Assembly (NCBI GenBank): GCA_964455395.1
Contig: CAYVWB010000053.1
Coordinates: 1-31,468, forward strand
From: CAYVWB01 sp964455395
Lineage (GTDB): Bacteria > Desulfobacterota > Desulfovibrionia > Desulfovibrionales > Desulfovibrionaceae
DNA length: 31,468 nucleotides
Direction of reading: 5' to 3'
The notes below the pieces were generated by a model, which was not told the DNA's origin, made no database searches, and saw only the letters and a list, made by a program, of their open reading frames with translations. The first letter of the stretch is position 1, and each line of letters opens with the position of its first letter. Positions 15,199 through 23,738 of this stretch are shown here, one piece after another. The position numbers were made by a program, and so were the translations under genes.

Positions 15199-16650
15199 AT
15201 GATCGTACAGTGCCCACACTGCGACACCAAGTACAACCTCCCCGAAGACAAGCTGAAGGAAGGCGCCAAACTGCGCTGCACCATCTGCAAGCACGTCTTC
15301 CCCTTGCAAGGGCCGGCAGACGCCCAGCCGGAACCAGCGCCGCCGCCCCCCGTTGTTCCCGAAGAAACACCCGAGTCGCCTCTCGCCTCCGAACCGGATG
15401 ACCGTGACGACCTCGGCGATCTCGACGACTTCGGCGACCTCGACGACTTCGGCGACTTCGACGAAGACAAACCCGCCGACGCATCCGCGCCCGACGACGG
15501 TTTCGCCGATCAGGACGAAATTGAAAAAGCCTTCGACAAGTCCTTCGACGAAGACGAGGAAGAAGACCTCGACGCTCTCTTCGAAGGCCTCGAAGACGAC
15601 GACGCCCCCGCCGGTCACACTGCGCAAGACGACGACGGCCTCGACGAGACCACCATCATGGACGACGAGGACGACGACTTCGCCGCCATCTTCGGGGACG
15701 ACGCCGCCGCTGAAACCTCCCCCACGGCCGAAGACGGCGAGGACCTCCTTGCCGGTGACGACTTCTCCAGGGATTTCGCAGCAGACGAGGGCATGTCCCT
15801 GGACGGGGACATGGACGACGACGAAGCGGAGGACTCCGCGCAACGGGACGTCTTCGCCGGCAAGGACGTGGAGGATATTGACTTCGGCGAGGACGAAGCA
15901 CCCGCGGAGGGCGAAGCGAAAGCCGTGGACTTCGGTGGCCAGATGGCCGCCGCCGCCGCCGCGCAGACAGCGGCTTCCACCGCCGACGACCCCTTCGACA
16001 TCGACGCGCAGGAACGCGAAATCCAGAAGAAGGCCAAGCCCAAGGCCAAACCCAGCAAGCTGCTCATCATCATCGGCGTCATCCTGCTGGCGCTCGTCGG
16101 CGGCGGAATCGTCCTCTCGCTCTTCGCGCCGGATGTCATCGACTCCCTGCCGTTCATCTGCTCGGAGCGGGACGTGGTGGATCACTCGCAACAGCCCGAA
16201 ACGCCGGAGTCGCCTGCGCCGGACGCAGCGCCCCCCGCTCTGGAGCGCATGGTCATCCCCAGCGAACGCCTCAGCCAGCAGTACGTGACCAACGAACAGC
16301 TCGGCGAGATCTTCTGGATCGAAGGCGTGGTGGTGAACACCAACGACGCCGCCAAAGACCTCGTCCGCGTGCAAGCCTCCCTCTTCGACGAGAACAACCA
16401 GACCCTCGCCTCCAAGACGCAGCTCATCGGCAACTCCCTGGAGCGCCACCAGCTGCAGAATCTCACGGAAACGGAGTTGGAAAACGAGCTCAACAGCGGC
16501 TTGGGCATCCGCGCCAACAATACGAACATCCCCCCCGGCGGGGAGGTGCCGTTCTCCGTCTACTTCATCAACCCGCCTGAAAACGTCACGGAATTCGGTG
16601 TCCAGGTGGTGGACGTGAAGGACCCCATCGAGGGGCCCGGCAGCCCGTAG
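15199..16650 (+). CDS. Zinc-ribbon / DUF3426 single-pass membrane protein with acidic linker
   Basis: The 483-residue product starts with an MJ0042-type zinc ribbon, with C5-x-x-C8 and C27-x-x-C30. A very acidic linker of about 240 residues follows, including near-repeats of the DLDDFGD type. One transmembrane helix (about 288-310, LLIIIGVILLALVGGGIVL) comes next. The C-terminal domain is DUF3426-like, with FWIEGVVVNTNDA, VRVQASLFDENNQTL and PPGGEVPFSVYF, ending in EFGVQVVD. The topology suggests a cytoplasmic zinc ribbon and an extracytoplasmic beta domain. Function is unknown for the family. A similar C-terminal domain recurs in the protein at 18544. A hairpin follows the stop. Confidence 0.87.
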   Translation: MIVQCPHCDTKYNLPEDKLKEGAKLRCTICKHVFPLQGPADAQPEPAPPPPVVPEETPESPLASEPDDRDDLGDLDDFGDLDDFGDFDEDKPADASAPDDGFADQDEIEKAFDKSFDEDEEEDLDALFEGLEDDDAPAGHTAQDDDGLDETTIMDDEDDDFAAIFGDDAAAETSPTAEDGEDLLAGDDFSRDFAADEGMSLDGDMDDDEAEDSAQRDVFAGKDVEDIDFGEDEAPAEGEAKAVDFGGQMAAAAAAQTAASTADDPFDIDAQEREIQKKAKPKAKPSKLLIIIGVILLALVGGGIVLSLFAPDVIDSLPFICSERDVVDHSQQPETPESPAPDAAPPALERMVIPSERLSQQYVTNEQLGEIFWIEGVVVNTNDAAKDLVRVQASLFDENNQTLASKTQLIGNSLERHQLQNLTETELENELNSGLGIRANNTNIPPGGEVPFSVYFINPPENVTEFGVQVVDVKDPIEGPGSP

Positions 16651-16676
16651 CGCGCCGATCTGCGCACACCCGCTCT

Positions 16677-16708
16677 CGCGCGTCCGCGTCGTCGCATGCG
16701 GACGCGCG
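16677..16708 (+). terminator. Strong GC hairpin after the zinc-ribbon gene
   Basis: An 11-bp perfect stem (16677-16687 with 16698-16708, core GCGTCCGC/GCGGACGC) encloses a 10-base loop. Only a weak pyrimidine tail (CTGCTTTCC) follows. It lies 27 bp past the stop and about 70 bp before radA. It could terminate, pause or stabilise the upstream message. Confidence 0.45.
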
Positions 16709-16776
16709 CTGCTTTCCGACTCCGTCCGGACCCTACTCCCCACCACGCTGCTGCAACCCTGCGCCATACCGCCCCC

Positions 16777-18153
16777 ATGAAGGAACGCGCCGTCTACGTC
16801 TGCGAATCGTGCGGCGCCCGCCACCCACAGTGGCGGGGCCAGTGCCCCACGTGCAAGGCGTGGAACACCCTCGCGGAGACGGTGGAACGCGCTGCCCCGC
16901 GCCAGGGGGCGCGTGCTGGCCGCAGTCGCGGGCCGACGCCCGGCAAGGCCGCCGTCAAACCCCTCATGGAGCACGCCTGCGAGGCGGCCGCGCCGGCGCC
17001 GTCCGGTCTGGAAGGGCTGGACAGGCTGCTCGGCGGCGGTCTCATTCCCGGCGGGGTCACGTTGCTGGGGGGACCTCCCGGCGTGGGCAAATCCACACTG
17101 CTGTTGCAGCTCGCCGGCGCCGTGGCAGGGGCGGGCCGTCGCGTGCTGTACGTCTCGGGTGAGGAATCCCTCTCCCAGCTCAAGGCCAGGGCCGACCGAC
17201 TGGGCGCGCTGGGCCCACTGCTCTACGCCGTGGCCTCCACCCGTCTGGAAGACGCTGCGGACGTCCTCGAAAGCGCCCGCGGCGAGGCGTCGTTCGGCCT
17301 CGTCATCATGGACTCCGTCCAGACCATGACCTCCAGCCGCGCAGACGGCCTGCCCGGCAGCGTGAGTCAGGTGCGCGCCGTGGCCGCCGAGTGCGTGGAA
17401 ACCGCCAAGACGCAAGATATTCCGCTGGTGCTGGTGGGCCACGTGACCAAGGAAGGCGCCATCGCCGGCCCCAAGCTCCTGGAGCATATGGTGGACACCG
17501 TGCTCGCCATGGAGGGGGACGCGCGCAACGCGCTGCGCATCCTGCGCGTGCTGAAGAATCGCTTCGGCTCGGACAAGGAACTGGCGGTCTTCGCCATGGA
17601 ACAGGGGGGGCTCGCCGAGGTGCTCGATCCGTCCACGCTCTTTCTGGAGGATCGGGACCCCTCGCTCTCCGGCTCGGCGCTGGCGGTCACCGTGGAAGGG
17701 TCGCGGCCCTTCGCAGTGGAAGTGCAAGCCTTGGCGGCGCGCAGCTATCTGCCTGCGCCACGACGCACGGCCCTGGGGGTGGATCCCAGTCGGCTGAACC
17801 TGCTGCTGGCCGTGATGGAGAAACGACTTTCGCTGAACTTCGGCCAAAGCGACATCTACGTGAAGATGGCCGGCGGTTTGCGGATGCAGGACCCCGGACT
17901 GGACCTCGCCCTGGCCGCGGCGGTGCTCTCCTCCTTGTATGACAGACCGCTGCCGCCCGCCGCCGTCTTCTGGGGGGAGGTGGATCTGAACGGCCGCATC
18001 CGCCCCGTTGCGGGTCAGGAAACGCGCCGGCTGCAGGCGCAACGGCTGGGCTGGGGCCCGGTGTTCGCGCCGGCAGGAGGCAAAAGCGCCAGGAGCCGGG
18101 ACGGCGCCGACACACTGATGGCCCTGGCTGCACGGCTCTTCGGAGAAGGATGA
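16777..18153 (+). CDS. radA: DNA repair ATPase RadA (Sms)
   Basis: The 458-residue product starts at the ATG at 16777; upstream codons in frame are non-conserved. It has the RadA layout: a zinc finger (C9, C12, C23, C26); a RecA-like ATPase with Walker A GGPPGVGKST (98-107) and VIMDSVQTM as Walker B; the diagnostic KNRFG motif (260-264); and a C-terminal Lon-protease-like domain with VEVQALA and LNGRIRPV. RadA helps branch migration during homologous recombination and repair. Length fits the family (about 455). No strong ribosome binding site is visible. Confidence 0.95.
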   Translation: MKERAVYVCESCGARHPQWRGQCPTCKAWNTLAETVERAAPRQGARAGRSRGPTPGKAAVKPLMEHACEAAAPAPSGLEGLDRLLGGGLIPGGVTLLGGPPGVGKSTLLLQLAGAVAGAGRRVLYVSGEESLSQLKARADRLGALGPLLYAVASTRLEDAADVLESARGEASFGLVIMDSVQTMTSSRADGLPGSVSQVRAVAAECVETAKTQDIPLVLVGHVTKEGAIAGPKLLEHMVDTVLAMEGDARNALRILRVLKNRFGSDKELAVFAMEQGGLAEVLDPSTLFLEDRDPSLSGSALAVTVEGSRPFAVEVQALAARSYLPAPRRTALGVDPSRLNLLLAVMEKRLSLNFGQSDIYVKMAGGLRMQDPGLDLALAAAVLSSLYDRPLPPAAVFWGEVDLNGRIRPVAGQETRRLQAQRLGWGPVFAPAGGKSARSRDGADTLMALAARLFGEG

Positions 18154-18543
18154 GACGCCGCGTGCTCGGGCTGCGTCCCAGCCGGTCATCAGACATCATC
18201 CCGAGACGCCCATCCGGCGCGATGCCGCACTCATCCCGGAGTCTCGGAGTCCCACAAGTCTGGAGTCCCGCAGACCTGGAGGCGCATGCGCGGACTGGCG
18301 CACAAGGAGGCAGTTTGCCAGGGGTGGGATTCCCCCTCCGTGTCCCTGTGGCGAGCCGCATTCCATCGACTCCGTCATGAAGCCGCGCATCGTGTCCCCA
18401 ATGCTTTTCGGCTATTCAATGGCGCATTCCTCTGGTACAGTTCGGGGTAAAGATCAACGAAACGCCACCCGTGCTTTTGTGACCGCGTGACGCGACGCGC
18501 TCGCGAGACGGGGGGCGCCAAGGTTGCGCGAGGACGCTTCTCC
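18154..18543. other. Intergenic region after radA with octamer-phased repeats
   Basis: About 390 bp contain no convincing gene. The first part carries an octamer-phased repeat (listed separately). An AAGGAGG occurs at 18304-18310 but only a 21-codon frame from a TTG follows it. The last 150 bp are richer in A/T and probably hold the promoter of the next gene, though no clear pair of hexamers stands out. A 76-codon frame from 18150, overlapping the radA stop, lacks coding character. Confidence 0.5.
18237..18284 (+). repeat. Octamer-phased degenerate repeat (6 clear units)
   Basis: In steps of eight from 18237 the units are cggagtct, cggagtcc, cacaagtc, tggagtcc, cgcagacc, tggaggcg. Similar but weaker octamers continue on both sides (actcatcc before; catgcgcg and gactggcg after). 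A perfect short dyad GTCTG/CAGAC lies inside. The 8-bp period matches that of the array upstream of metH, although the unit sequence differs. Confidence 0.55.
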
Positions 18544-19671
18544 ATGCGCTTGAATCGGCCAGCCGTTCCCGAAGAGCCCCCCGTATACGCCTCGATGCAG
18601 GCGGACGCCCCGTCCGACGCCAGCCGACGCCCCACGACGCCGCGACAGTCCGGGCTGCAACGGTTGGAAGAGGCGCCGCCGCACGTCTTGACGTTGTTGC
18701 TGGGCGGTGTGCTGAGCCTTGCGCCCATGTTCGTGGCGTTGCGGCCCACTTGGCTTTCGGCGGTGCTGGCGGCCGGGTTCGGGGTGGCGGGAACCATCGC
18801 CGTGACCGAGGTCCTCCGCCGTCGCGCAATCCGCAGTGGGGAGGCGGCCACGAGGACGCCCCACCAAGCGCCTTTGGGGGCGTCCGGAATGAACGGGATG
18901 AACGCGCCTCATGCCGGCAGCGCCCACGGCGTCGACCCTTTCGAGAAGCGCCCTGACGACGCAACCGGCGCGGCGCCGAATGGCGGGTCTGATTCGGAGC
19001 CGGCCATGCGACGGCGCATGGACCCCGGGCATGGAGCCGGGCAGGCCGGCATGGATGAGTCGTTCGCCGCTGCGGAGGCGCCGTCCCGCAAGGCGCTGGT
19101 CCCCCCGCTGTCGCGCCCGTCGGGGTCAGCGTCGCGATCTCTGGGCAGCCGGTTGCGCGGCAACATGGTGACGTTGCTGCTGGGCGTGGCGGCGTTGCTG
19201 GCGGTGGCTCAGATGGGATTGATGGTGGCGGACTGGGTGAGCGACGACGGTCGCCACGGCGCTTCCACCGCCTCCACGCGGGAAGCCGAGTTGGCGCACG
19301 CGCTCACGCTGATGGACGTGGAGCAATTCTATCTGCGTAATGCGGAGGACGCGGTGGTGTTCGTCATCGCAGGGCAAGTGCGCAACACCACGCAGACGCC
19401 ATTTGCCGAAGTGTTTGCGGAGGCGGCGCTCTTTGATGACCGCGGGGAGTTGCTCTTGCGGCGTCGCGCGCAGGTGGGCGCGGCCCTGGGGCGGACGCGG
19501 ATGCGTCTCTTGCCGGCAGAGGAGCTCGAGAATGCGTTGGCGCGGGAGTTGGAGTACGCCCCGGCGATAGGCCCCGGAGAGGCGGCGCCGTTTCAATTCA
19601 TTTTTCCGGAGCCCCCGGAGGCGCTGCAGGAATTTGGCGTGAAAGTGGTGGACGCGACGCGTGCGTCTTGA
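18544..19671 (+). CDS. Multi-pass membrane protein with C-terminal DUF3426-like domain
   Basis: The frame is open from a GTG at 18487, but the ATG at 18544 has GAGGA upstream and is preferred, giving 375 residues. Hydrophobic stretches at about 46-90 (likely two helices, HVLTLLLGGVLSLAPMFVAL first) and at about 207-230 (MVTLLLGVAALLAVAQMGLM) flank a Met/Gly/Pro-rich polar linker. The C-terminal 125 residues align by eye with the end of the protein at 15199. FVIAGQVRNTTQTPF, FAEAALFDDRGELLL and PGEAAPFQFIFPEPPE, ending in EFGVKVVD, correspond block by block. There is no N-terminal zinc ribbon. Function is unknown; it appears to be a diverged paralogue. Confidence 0.78.
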   Translation: MRLNRPAVPEEPPVYASMQADAPSDASRRPTTPRQSGLQRLEEAPPHVLTLLLGGVLSLAPMFVALRPTWLSAVLAAGFGVAGTIAVTEVLRRRAIRSGEAATRTPHQAPLGASGMNGMNAPHAGSAHGVDPFEKRPDDATGAAPNGGSDSEPAMRRRMDPGHGAGQAGMDESFAAAEAPSRKALVPPLSRPSGSASRSLGSRLRGNMVTLLLGVAALLAVAQMGLMVADWVSDDGRHGASTASTREAELAHALTLMDVEQFYLRNAEDAVVFVIAGQVRNTTQTPFAEVFAEAALFDDRGELLLRRRAQVGAALGRTRMRLLPAEELENALARELEYAPAIGPGEAAPFQFIFPEPPEALQEFGVKVVDATRAS

Positions 19672-19679
19672 AATTTTTT
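19651..19679 (+). terminator. Possible terminator overlapping the stop of the DUF3426-like gene
   Basis: GACGC (19651-19655) can pair with GCGTC (19663-19667) around a 7-base loop, and TTGAAATTTTTT follows. The stem is short and the T run starts seven bases later, so this is a weak call. The following 200 bp up to the MCP gene are AT-richer and hold no gene. Confidence 0.3.
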
Positions 19680-19871
19680 GAAATTTGGTTCAGTTGGTGG
19701 CGTGTGTCGTCTTTTCCCCTGGTCGCCGTATTGTCCCCACGGGAGAGGCGGGTTTTGATATCGCATGAAATAACGTGATTTCCTGGTGTGGATACGTCAA
19801 TTATTTCAATGTCTCGCTAGGCGTGGCCCCATGGTGCGCAGCGGCGGAAATGTTGTCGGGGAGGAAAGCTC

Positions 19872-21911
19872 ATGCAAGGGAAGTATGTTGACCCATTCAG
19901 CCTGATGGTCACAGCCGGGGGTGCTGCAGCCTTGACGCCGCTGGCTGCGGCGGCGTTTGGCGGCGGCTGGCTCGCAGCGGTGATCGCAGCGGCGGCTTGT
20001 GTGGGCATCGCGTTTTTCGCTGCGACGAAGCTGCGCGACGCCGTGGCGCGTTTCGGCAAGGATTCCGCGGCGCTGGCTGGCGCCGAGCAGGTGTCCGTCA
20101 AGACTGTCTCCTCTCTGGAGGGCGTCTATAAAACCCTTCAGGGCGCGCTGGAAACTCGCGGTGGAGACTATGTCTCCAAGGAGGCGCTGGCAGGCTCCGA
20201 AGCGCCGTTTCTCTTGGCTGACGAACGCGGCGTGGTGCTGACTGCCAGCCGCGGGATGGGTCGACTCGTGGGCGACACGGCGTGGCGTCTGGAAGGCCGC
20301 GAAGCAGCGTCGCTCCTGGGCGTCGCTGCCGGGGAGCTGGTCGGGTTGCGCGGCGCGGTGGTTTCCCTGGACGGTACGGAGACCCAGTGCCTCGCCTCGG
20401 CTGGGACCTTGGAGACGCCGGAGGGCCGCGTCACCATGGTGACTTTCGCCGAAGCCGCAGCGGTGTTGCGAGAGCGCGACGCATTGGCCGAGCAATCCGA
20501 AAAGCTCATGGCCAGCGGGGGAGAGATGAGCGAATTGGCTCAGCGGGTGGCCTCCGCCAGCGAAGAGCTTTCCGCCTCCGCGGATGAGCAGGCGCGCGGC
20601 GCGCAGCAGCAGAAGGATCAATCCGACAGCGTGGCCACGGCCATGGAGGAGATGACCGCCACCGTGCTGGAGGTGGCGCAGAACGCTTCCGCCACTTCGG
20701 AAGCCGCCACCCAGGCCCGGGATGCGGCGCAGGAGGGGGTTTCGTTGGTGGGCAAAGCCGTGCAAGGCATCAACGATGTCTCGAACGAAGCCGCGACGCT
20801 TTCCGAGGTGTTGGAGCAACTGGACGCGCAGTCCGCGCAGATCGGGCGGATCATCAACGTCATCAACGATATCGCGGACCAGACGAACTTGCTGGCGCTG
20901 AACGCCGCCATCGAAGCGGCCCGCGCCGGTGAAGCCGGTCGGGGGTTCGCCGTGGTGGCGGACGAGGTGCGCAAGCTCGCCGAGAAGACCATGACCGCCA
21001 CCAAGGAGGTGGAGGAAGCCATCTCCACCATCCAGCGTCGCTCTCAGGAAGCCATGCGGTCCATGAAATCCACGGCGGCGCAGGTGGACGACTCCACGCA
21101 GCTTTCCAACCAGGCCGGGGAGGCGCTCAAGCAGATCATGGTCCGTATCGAGGACATGGTGCAGCGTGTGGCGCAGATCGCCACGGCGGCGGAGGAGCAG
21201 TCTGCATCCGCCGAGGAGATCAACAAAGCCATCGAGGAGATTTCCTTCATCGCCCGGGAGTCCGACGAAGGCGCGGAACAAGCCGCTTACGCCACGCGCG
21301 AACTGGCCGAGCTCTCCCAGTCGTTGCTGAACCTCGCGGTGAGCTTCTCCGGCCACGCGGACGCCACCGCCAAGTTCTGGAAATCAAAAGGACAGATGCG
21401 CGGTGTGTTGCCGAAGATGATGCAGGACTTCGCCAAGAAGGCTTACGGTCAGGAAGCCTATCAGAAGATGCAGCGCGCCATGGGCGACCCCGTGTTTCTG
21501 CCCGGCATGAACTATCCGGACCAGGTGCTCAAGCAGATGGCGCACGAGCTGGGCGAGGCCACAGGCAAGTCGCCCAAAGCGGTCTTTGCGGATTTCGGTC
21601 GCTACACGGTGCCGCAATTCCACAAGATGTACCGTCGTTATTTCAAGGCGGACAACCTGAAGGATCTCTATCTGGCGATGGACACCATCCATGCGCAGCT
21701 CACCAAGGACTACCCCGGCATCCACCCTCCGCGCTTCACCTATCAAGACAAGGGCGACACCCTGGTGATGACTTACAAGTCCGAGCGGGGGCTCTTCGAC
21801 TACTTCGAAGGCATCATTCACGGCGCCGCCGAGTACTTCAAGGAGCCCGTGAAAGTGAACGTGACGCCTGTGGACGACCGCACGGCCCGCGCCGAAATAC
21901 GCTTCCAGTAA
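19872..21911 (+). CDS. Methyl-accepting chemotaxis protein with C-terminal H-NOX haem domain
   Basis: The 679-residue receptor starts at 19872 behind GGAGG. Residues about 8-50 form two adjacent membrane helices with almost no periplasmic loop, so sensing should be internal. Residues about 108-195 look PAS-like. The MCP signalling hairpin has its tip near 325-365 (IADQTNLLALNAAIEAARAG). Residues 509-679 match H-NOX: MDTIHAQLTK places the proximal haem His at 607, HPPRF the conserved proline, and YKSER the Y-x-S-x-R haem-propionate motif (635, 637, 639). Tyr644 aligns with distal Tyr140 of the Caldanaerobacter H-NOX, which favours O2 binding. It heads the che block. No CheR-tethering pentapeptide is present at the C-terminus. 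Confidence 0.92.
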   Translation: MQGKYVDPFSLMVTAGGAAALTPLAAAAFGGGWLAAVIAAAACVGIAFFAATKLRDAVARFGKDSAALAGAEQVSVKTVSSLEGVYKTLQGALETRGGDYVSKEALAGSEAPFLLADERGVVLTASRGMGRLVGDTAWRLEGREAASLLGVAAGELVGLRGAVVSLDGTETQCLASAGTLETPEGRVTMVTFAEAAAVLRERDALAEQSEKLMASGGEMSELAQRVASASEELSASADEQARGAQQQKDQSDSVATAMEEMTATVLEVAQNASATSEAATQARDAAQEGVSLVGKAVQGINDVSNEAATLSEVLEQLDAQSAQIGRIINVINDIADQTNLLALNAAIEAARAGEAGRGFAVVADEVRKLAEKTMTATKEVEEAISTIQRRSQEAMRSMKSTAAQVDDSTQLSNQAGEALKQIMVRIEDMVQRVAQIATAAEEQSASAEEINKAIEEISFIARESDEGAEQAAYATRELAELSQSLLNLAVSFSGHADATAKFWKSKGQMRGVLPKMMQDFAKKAYGQEAYQKMQRAMGDPVFLPGMNYPDQVLKQMAHELGEATGKSPKAVFADFGRYTVPQFHKMYRRYFKADNLKDLYLAMDTIHAQLTKDYPGIHPPRFTYQDKGDTLVMTYKSERGLFDYFEGIIHGAAEYFKEPVKVNVTPVDDRTARAEIRFQ

Positions 21912-21929
21912 CCCGAATTCGAGCAGAGC

Positions 21930-23726
21930 ATGTCGGCACAACCCGTCCTCGACGCCCACGCGGCCAAGACCTTCCTCGACGAGTGCGAACGCGCGCTCTC
22001 GTCGTTGGACTCTCGCCTGGCTCGCGCCCTGCATGACAGGGAGGGCGACTTCCTGCGCCTCGGCGAAGTCTTGCAGGATTTCGCCGCGCACGCCGGGGAT
22101 ATCGCCGAAGACGCCCGCGGTCTGGTGGGGCTCACCTCCGAGAGCGCCATGGCCGACTTCCGCAACGAACTCCACGACGAGCTGGACAAGATGACCAGCT
22201 TGTGGAGCCGCGCCGCCAGCGAGGAAAACGTCAAGGAACTCGGCGTCATCACGGAGACGGTGGAGACGCTCACCAAGACCATCGGCGAATACCGGCGGGT
22301 GGTGCGCGCGCTTTCCATGCTGGGCATCGCCACGCGCATCGAGTCGGCGCGGCTCGGCGCGGAGGGTCGGGGGTTCACCACGTTGGCGGACGACGTGGAA
22401 AAGCTCGCCAAGCGCATCGTGGTCTACTCGGACCAGGTGCTGGAGAAGGTGGGGGAGCTCTCCACCCTCGCCGGAAGCGCCATCGAAGAGACAGACGCCA
22501 TGCGCGAGCAGCAGCAAGCCACCAGCCACACCATCGAGCACGCCATCCGCGCGAATCTTGACAAGCTTGTGGGCCTCGCCGCCACTTCCAACGAGGTCTC
22601 ACAGCAGCTGGAGCCCCTCTCCCTGCAGACTGCCGAGCGGGTGGGGGAAGCCGTGGCGTCCCTGCAGTTCCACGATATCGTCCGGCAGCAAGTGGAGCAT
22701 GTGGAAGAATCCCTGCACGACATGCGCGCGCTCATGAAGGAAGAGCGACACAAAGGCCCCGAAGCCGTGCACGAACTGGTGGCGTGGATTGGCGACGTCA
22801 CCCGTCTGGAGTCCTCCCAGCTGGAGAACGCTTCCGGCCGGTTCGCAGACGCGGTGGAAAATCTGAAAACGCAGCTTGCCGGCATCGCCGAGGGCGCCCT
22901 CGGCATCGAACAGGCCGCGGGTGAGCTTGCCGGCGGGGAGGAGAGCGGCGACACCACCTTGGCCGCCATCGAAGCCGGCTTGGCCGATGTGATGGAGGCC
23001 ATGCGGGCTTTCGCCCGACAAGGCGAAGCCGTGGGCGGCATGATGCGCCACGTGGCCGACACCGTGGGCGAAATGACGCACTTTCTGGAGGACATCGAGG
23101 AAGTGGGGTCGGAGATCGAGCTCATCTCCCTCAACGCCAGCGTGAAGGCTGCGCACACGGGCGAGAAAGGCAAACCCCTGGGCGTGCTGGCGCTTTCCAT
23201 CCAGTCGCTTTCCCAGCAAGCCGGCGGCCTCACCCAGAACGTCACGGAAATTCTGGACCGCACCAGCGTCGCTTCCGAGCAGCTCAAGCAGAATGCGCAG
23301 TCCTTTCTGGATACGAGCCAGGTGGAGGAGATGGTCACCCGCTTGGGGCAGCTGCTCAAGGGGCTCAAGAATATCAACGAAGAGGTCTTGAATCTTCTGT
23401 CACAGATTCGTAAAGAAAGCCGAAAGCTCGCTGCTTCCGTGGAGGGCGTCACCGCACAGCTGGACTTTCATGAAGACGTGGCGCGCACGCTGGAAAAAGC
23501 CCGCGCCGTGCTTGCGGAACTGGCGGACAAGGCGCTGACCCTGGCGCCTCACGAAAGCGACGAGAAACGACCCGAACGGCTCCAGAAATTGCTGGAGCGA
23601 TACACCATGGAAGTGGAGCGGCTCATCCACACGCAGGCGTCGGGGCATGCCGACCACGCCCACGACGCAAGCCGCGCCGAGGACTCCGACGATCCCGAAA
23701 TCTGGGGCGACGTCGAACTCTTTTAG
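21930..23726 (+). CDS. Soluble MCP-like helical protein with CheZ-like D-x-x-x-Q sequence
   Basis: The 598-residue protein has no membrane segment and is almost entirely helical. Two stretches look like degenerate MCP hairpin tips: LSMLGIATRIESARLGAEGR (near 135) and LISLNASVKAAHTGEKG (near 405). Following the first half, LQFHDIVRQQVEHVEESL (around 245-262) contains D249-x-x-x-Q253, resembling the D143/Q147 active-site pair in the FQDLTGQ segment of E. coli CheZ; a looser LDFHEDVART lies near the end. It ends with an acidic, tryptophan-containing tail (DDPEIWGDVELF). It lies 18 bp after the H-NOX receptor and 12 bp before cheY. It may be a scaffold, a cytoplasmic receptor or a CheY-P phosphatase; only the context and short motif support the last. 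Confidence 0.78.
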   Translation: MSAQPVLDAHAAKTFLDECERALSSLDSRLARALHDREGDFLRLGEVLQDFAAHAGDIAEDARGLVGLTSESAMADFRNELHDELDKMTSLWSRAASEENVKELGVITETVETLTKTIGEYRRVVRALSMLGIATRIESARLGAEGRGFTTLADDVEKLAKRIVVYSDQVLEKVGELSTLAGSAIEETDAMREQQQATSHTIEHAIRANLDKLVGLAATSNEVSQQLEPLSLQTAERVGEAVASLQFHDIVRQQVEHVEESLHDMRALMKEERHKGPEAVHELVAWIGDVTRLESSQLENASGRFADAVENLKTQLAGIAEGALGIEQAAGELAGGEESGDTTLAAIEAGLADVMEAMRAFARQGEAVGGMMRHVADTVGEMTHFLEDIEEVGSEIELISLNASVKAAHTGEKGKPLGVLALSIQSLSQQAGGLTQNVTEILDRTSVASEQLKQNAQSFLDTSQVEEMVTRLGQLLKGLKNINEEVLNLLSQIRKESRKLAASVEGVTAQLDFHEDVARTLEKARAVLAELADKALTLAPHESDEKRPERLQKLLERYTMEVERLIHTQASGHADHAHDASRAEDSDDPEIWGDVELF

Positions 23727-23738
23727 GAGACTTTCGCC

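Noticed and set aside
14464..18189. A 1241-codon open frame on the minus strand across the GNAT, hpt, zinc-ribbon and radA genes
   Set aside because: It is antisense to four well-supported genes and owes its length to GC-rich third positions. Its composition mirrors the sense codons and no domain is recognisable.
18150..18380. A 76-codon frame overlapping the radA stop as ATGA with a GGAGAAGG upstream
   Set aside because: The start signals are tempting, but the sequence is Pro/Ser/Arg-rich without structure and runs through the octamer repeat, so a gene is unlikely.
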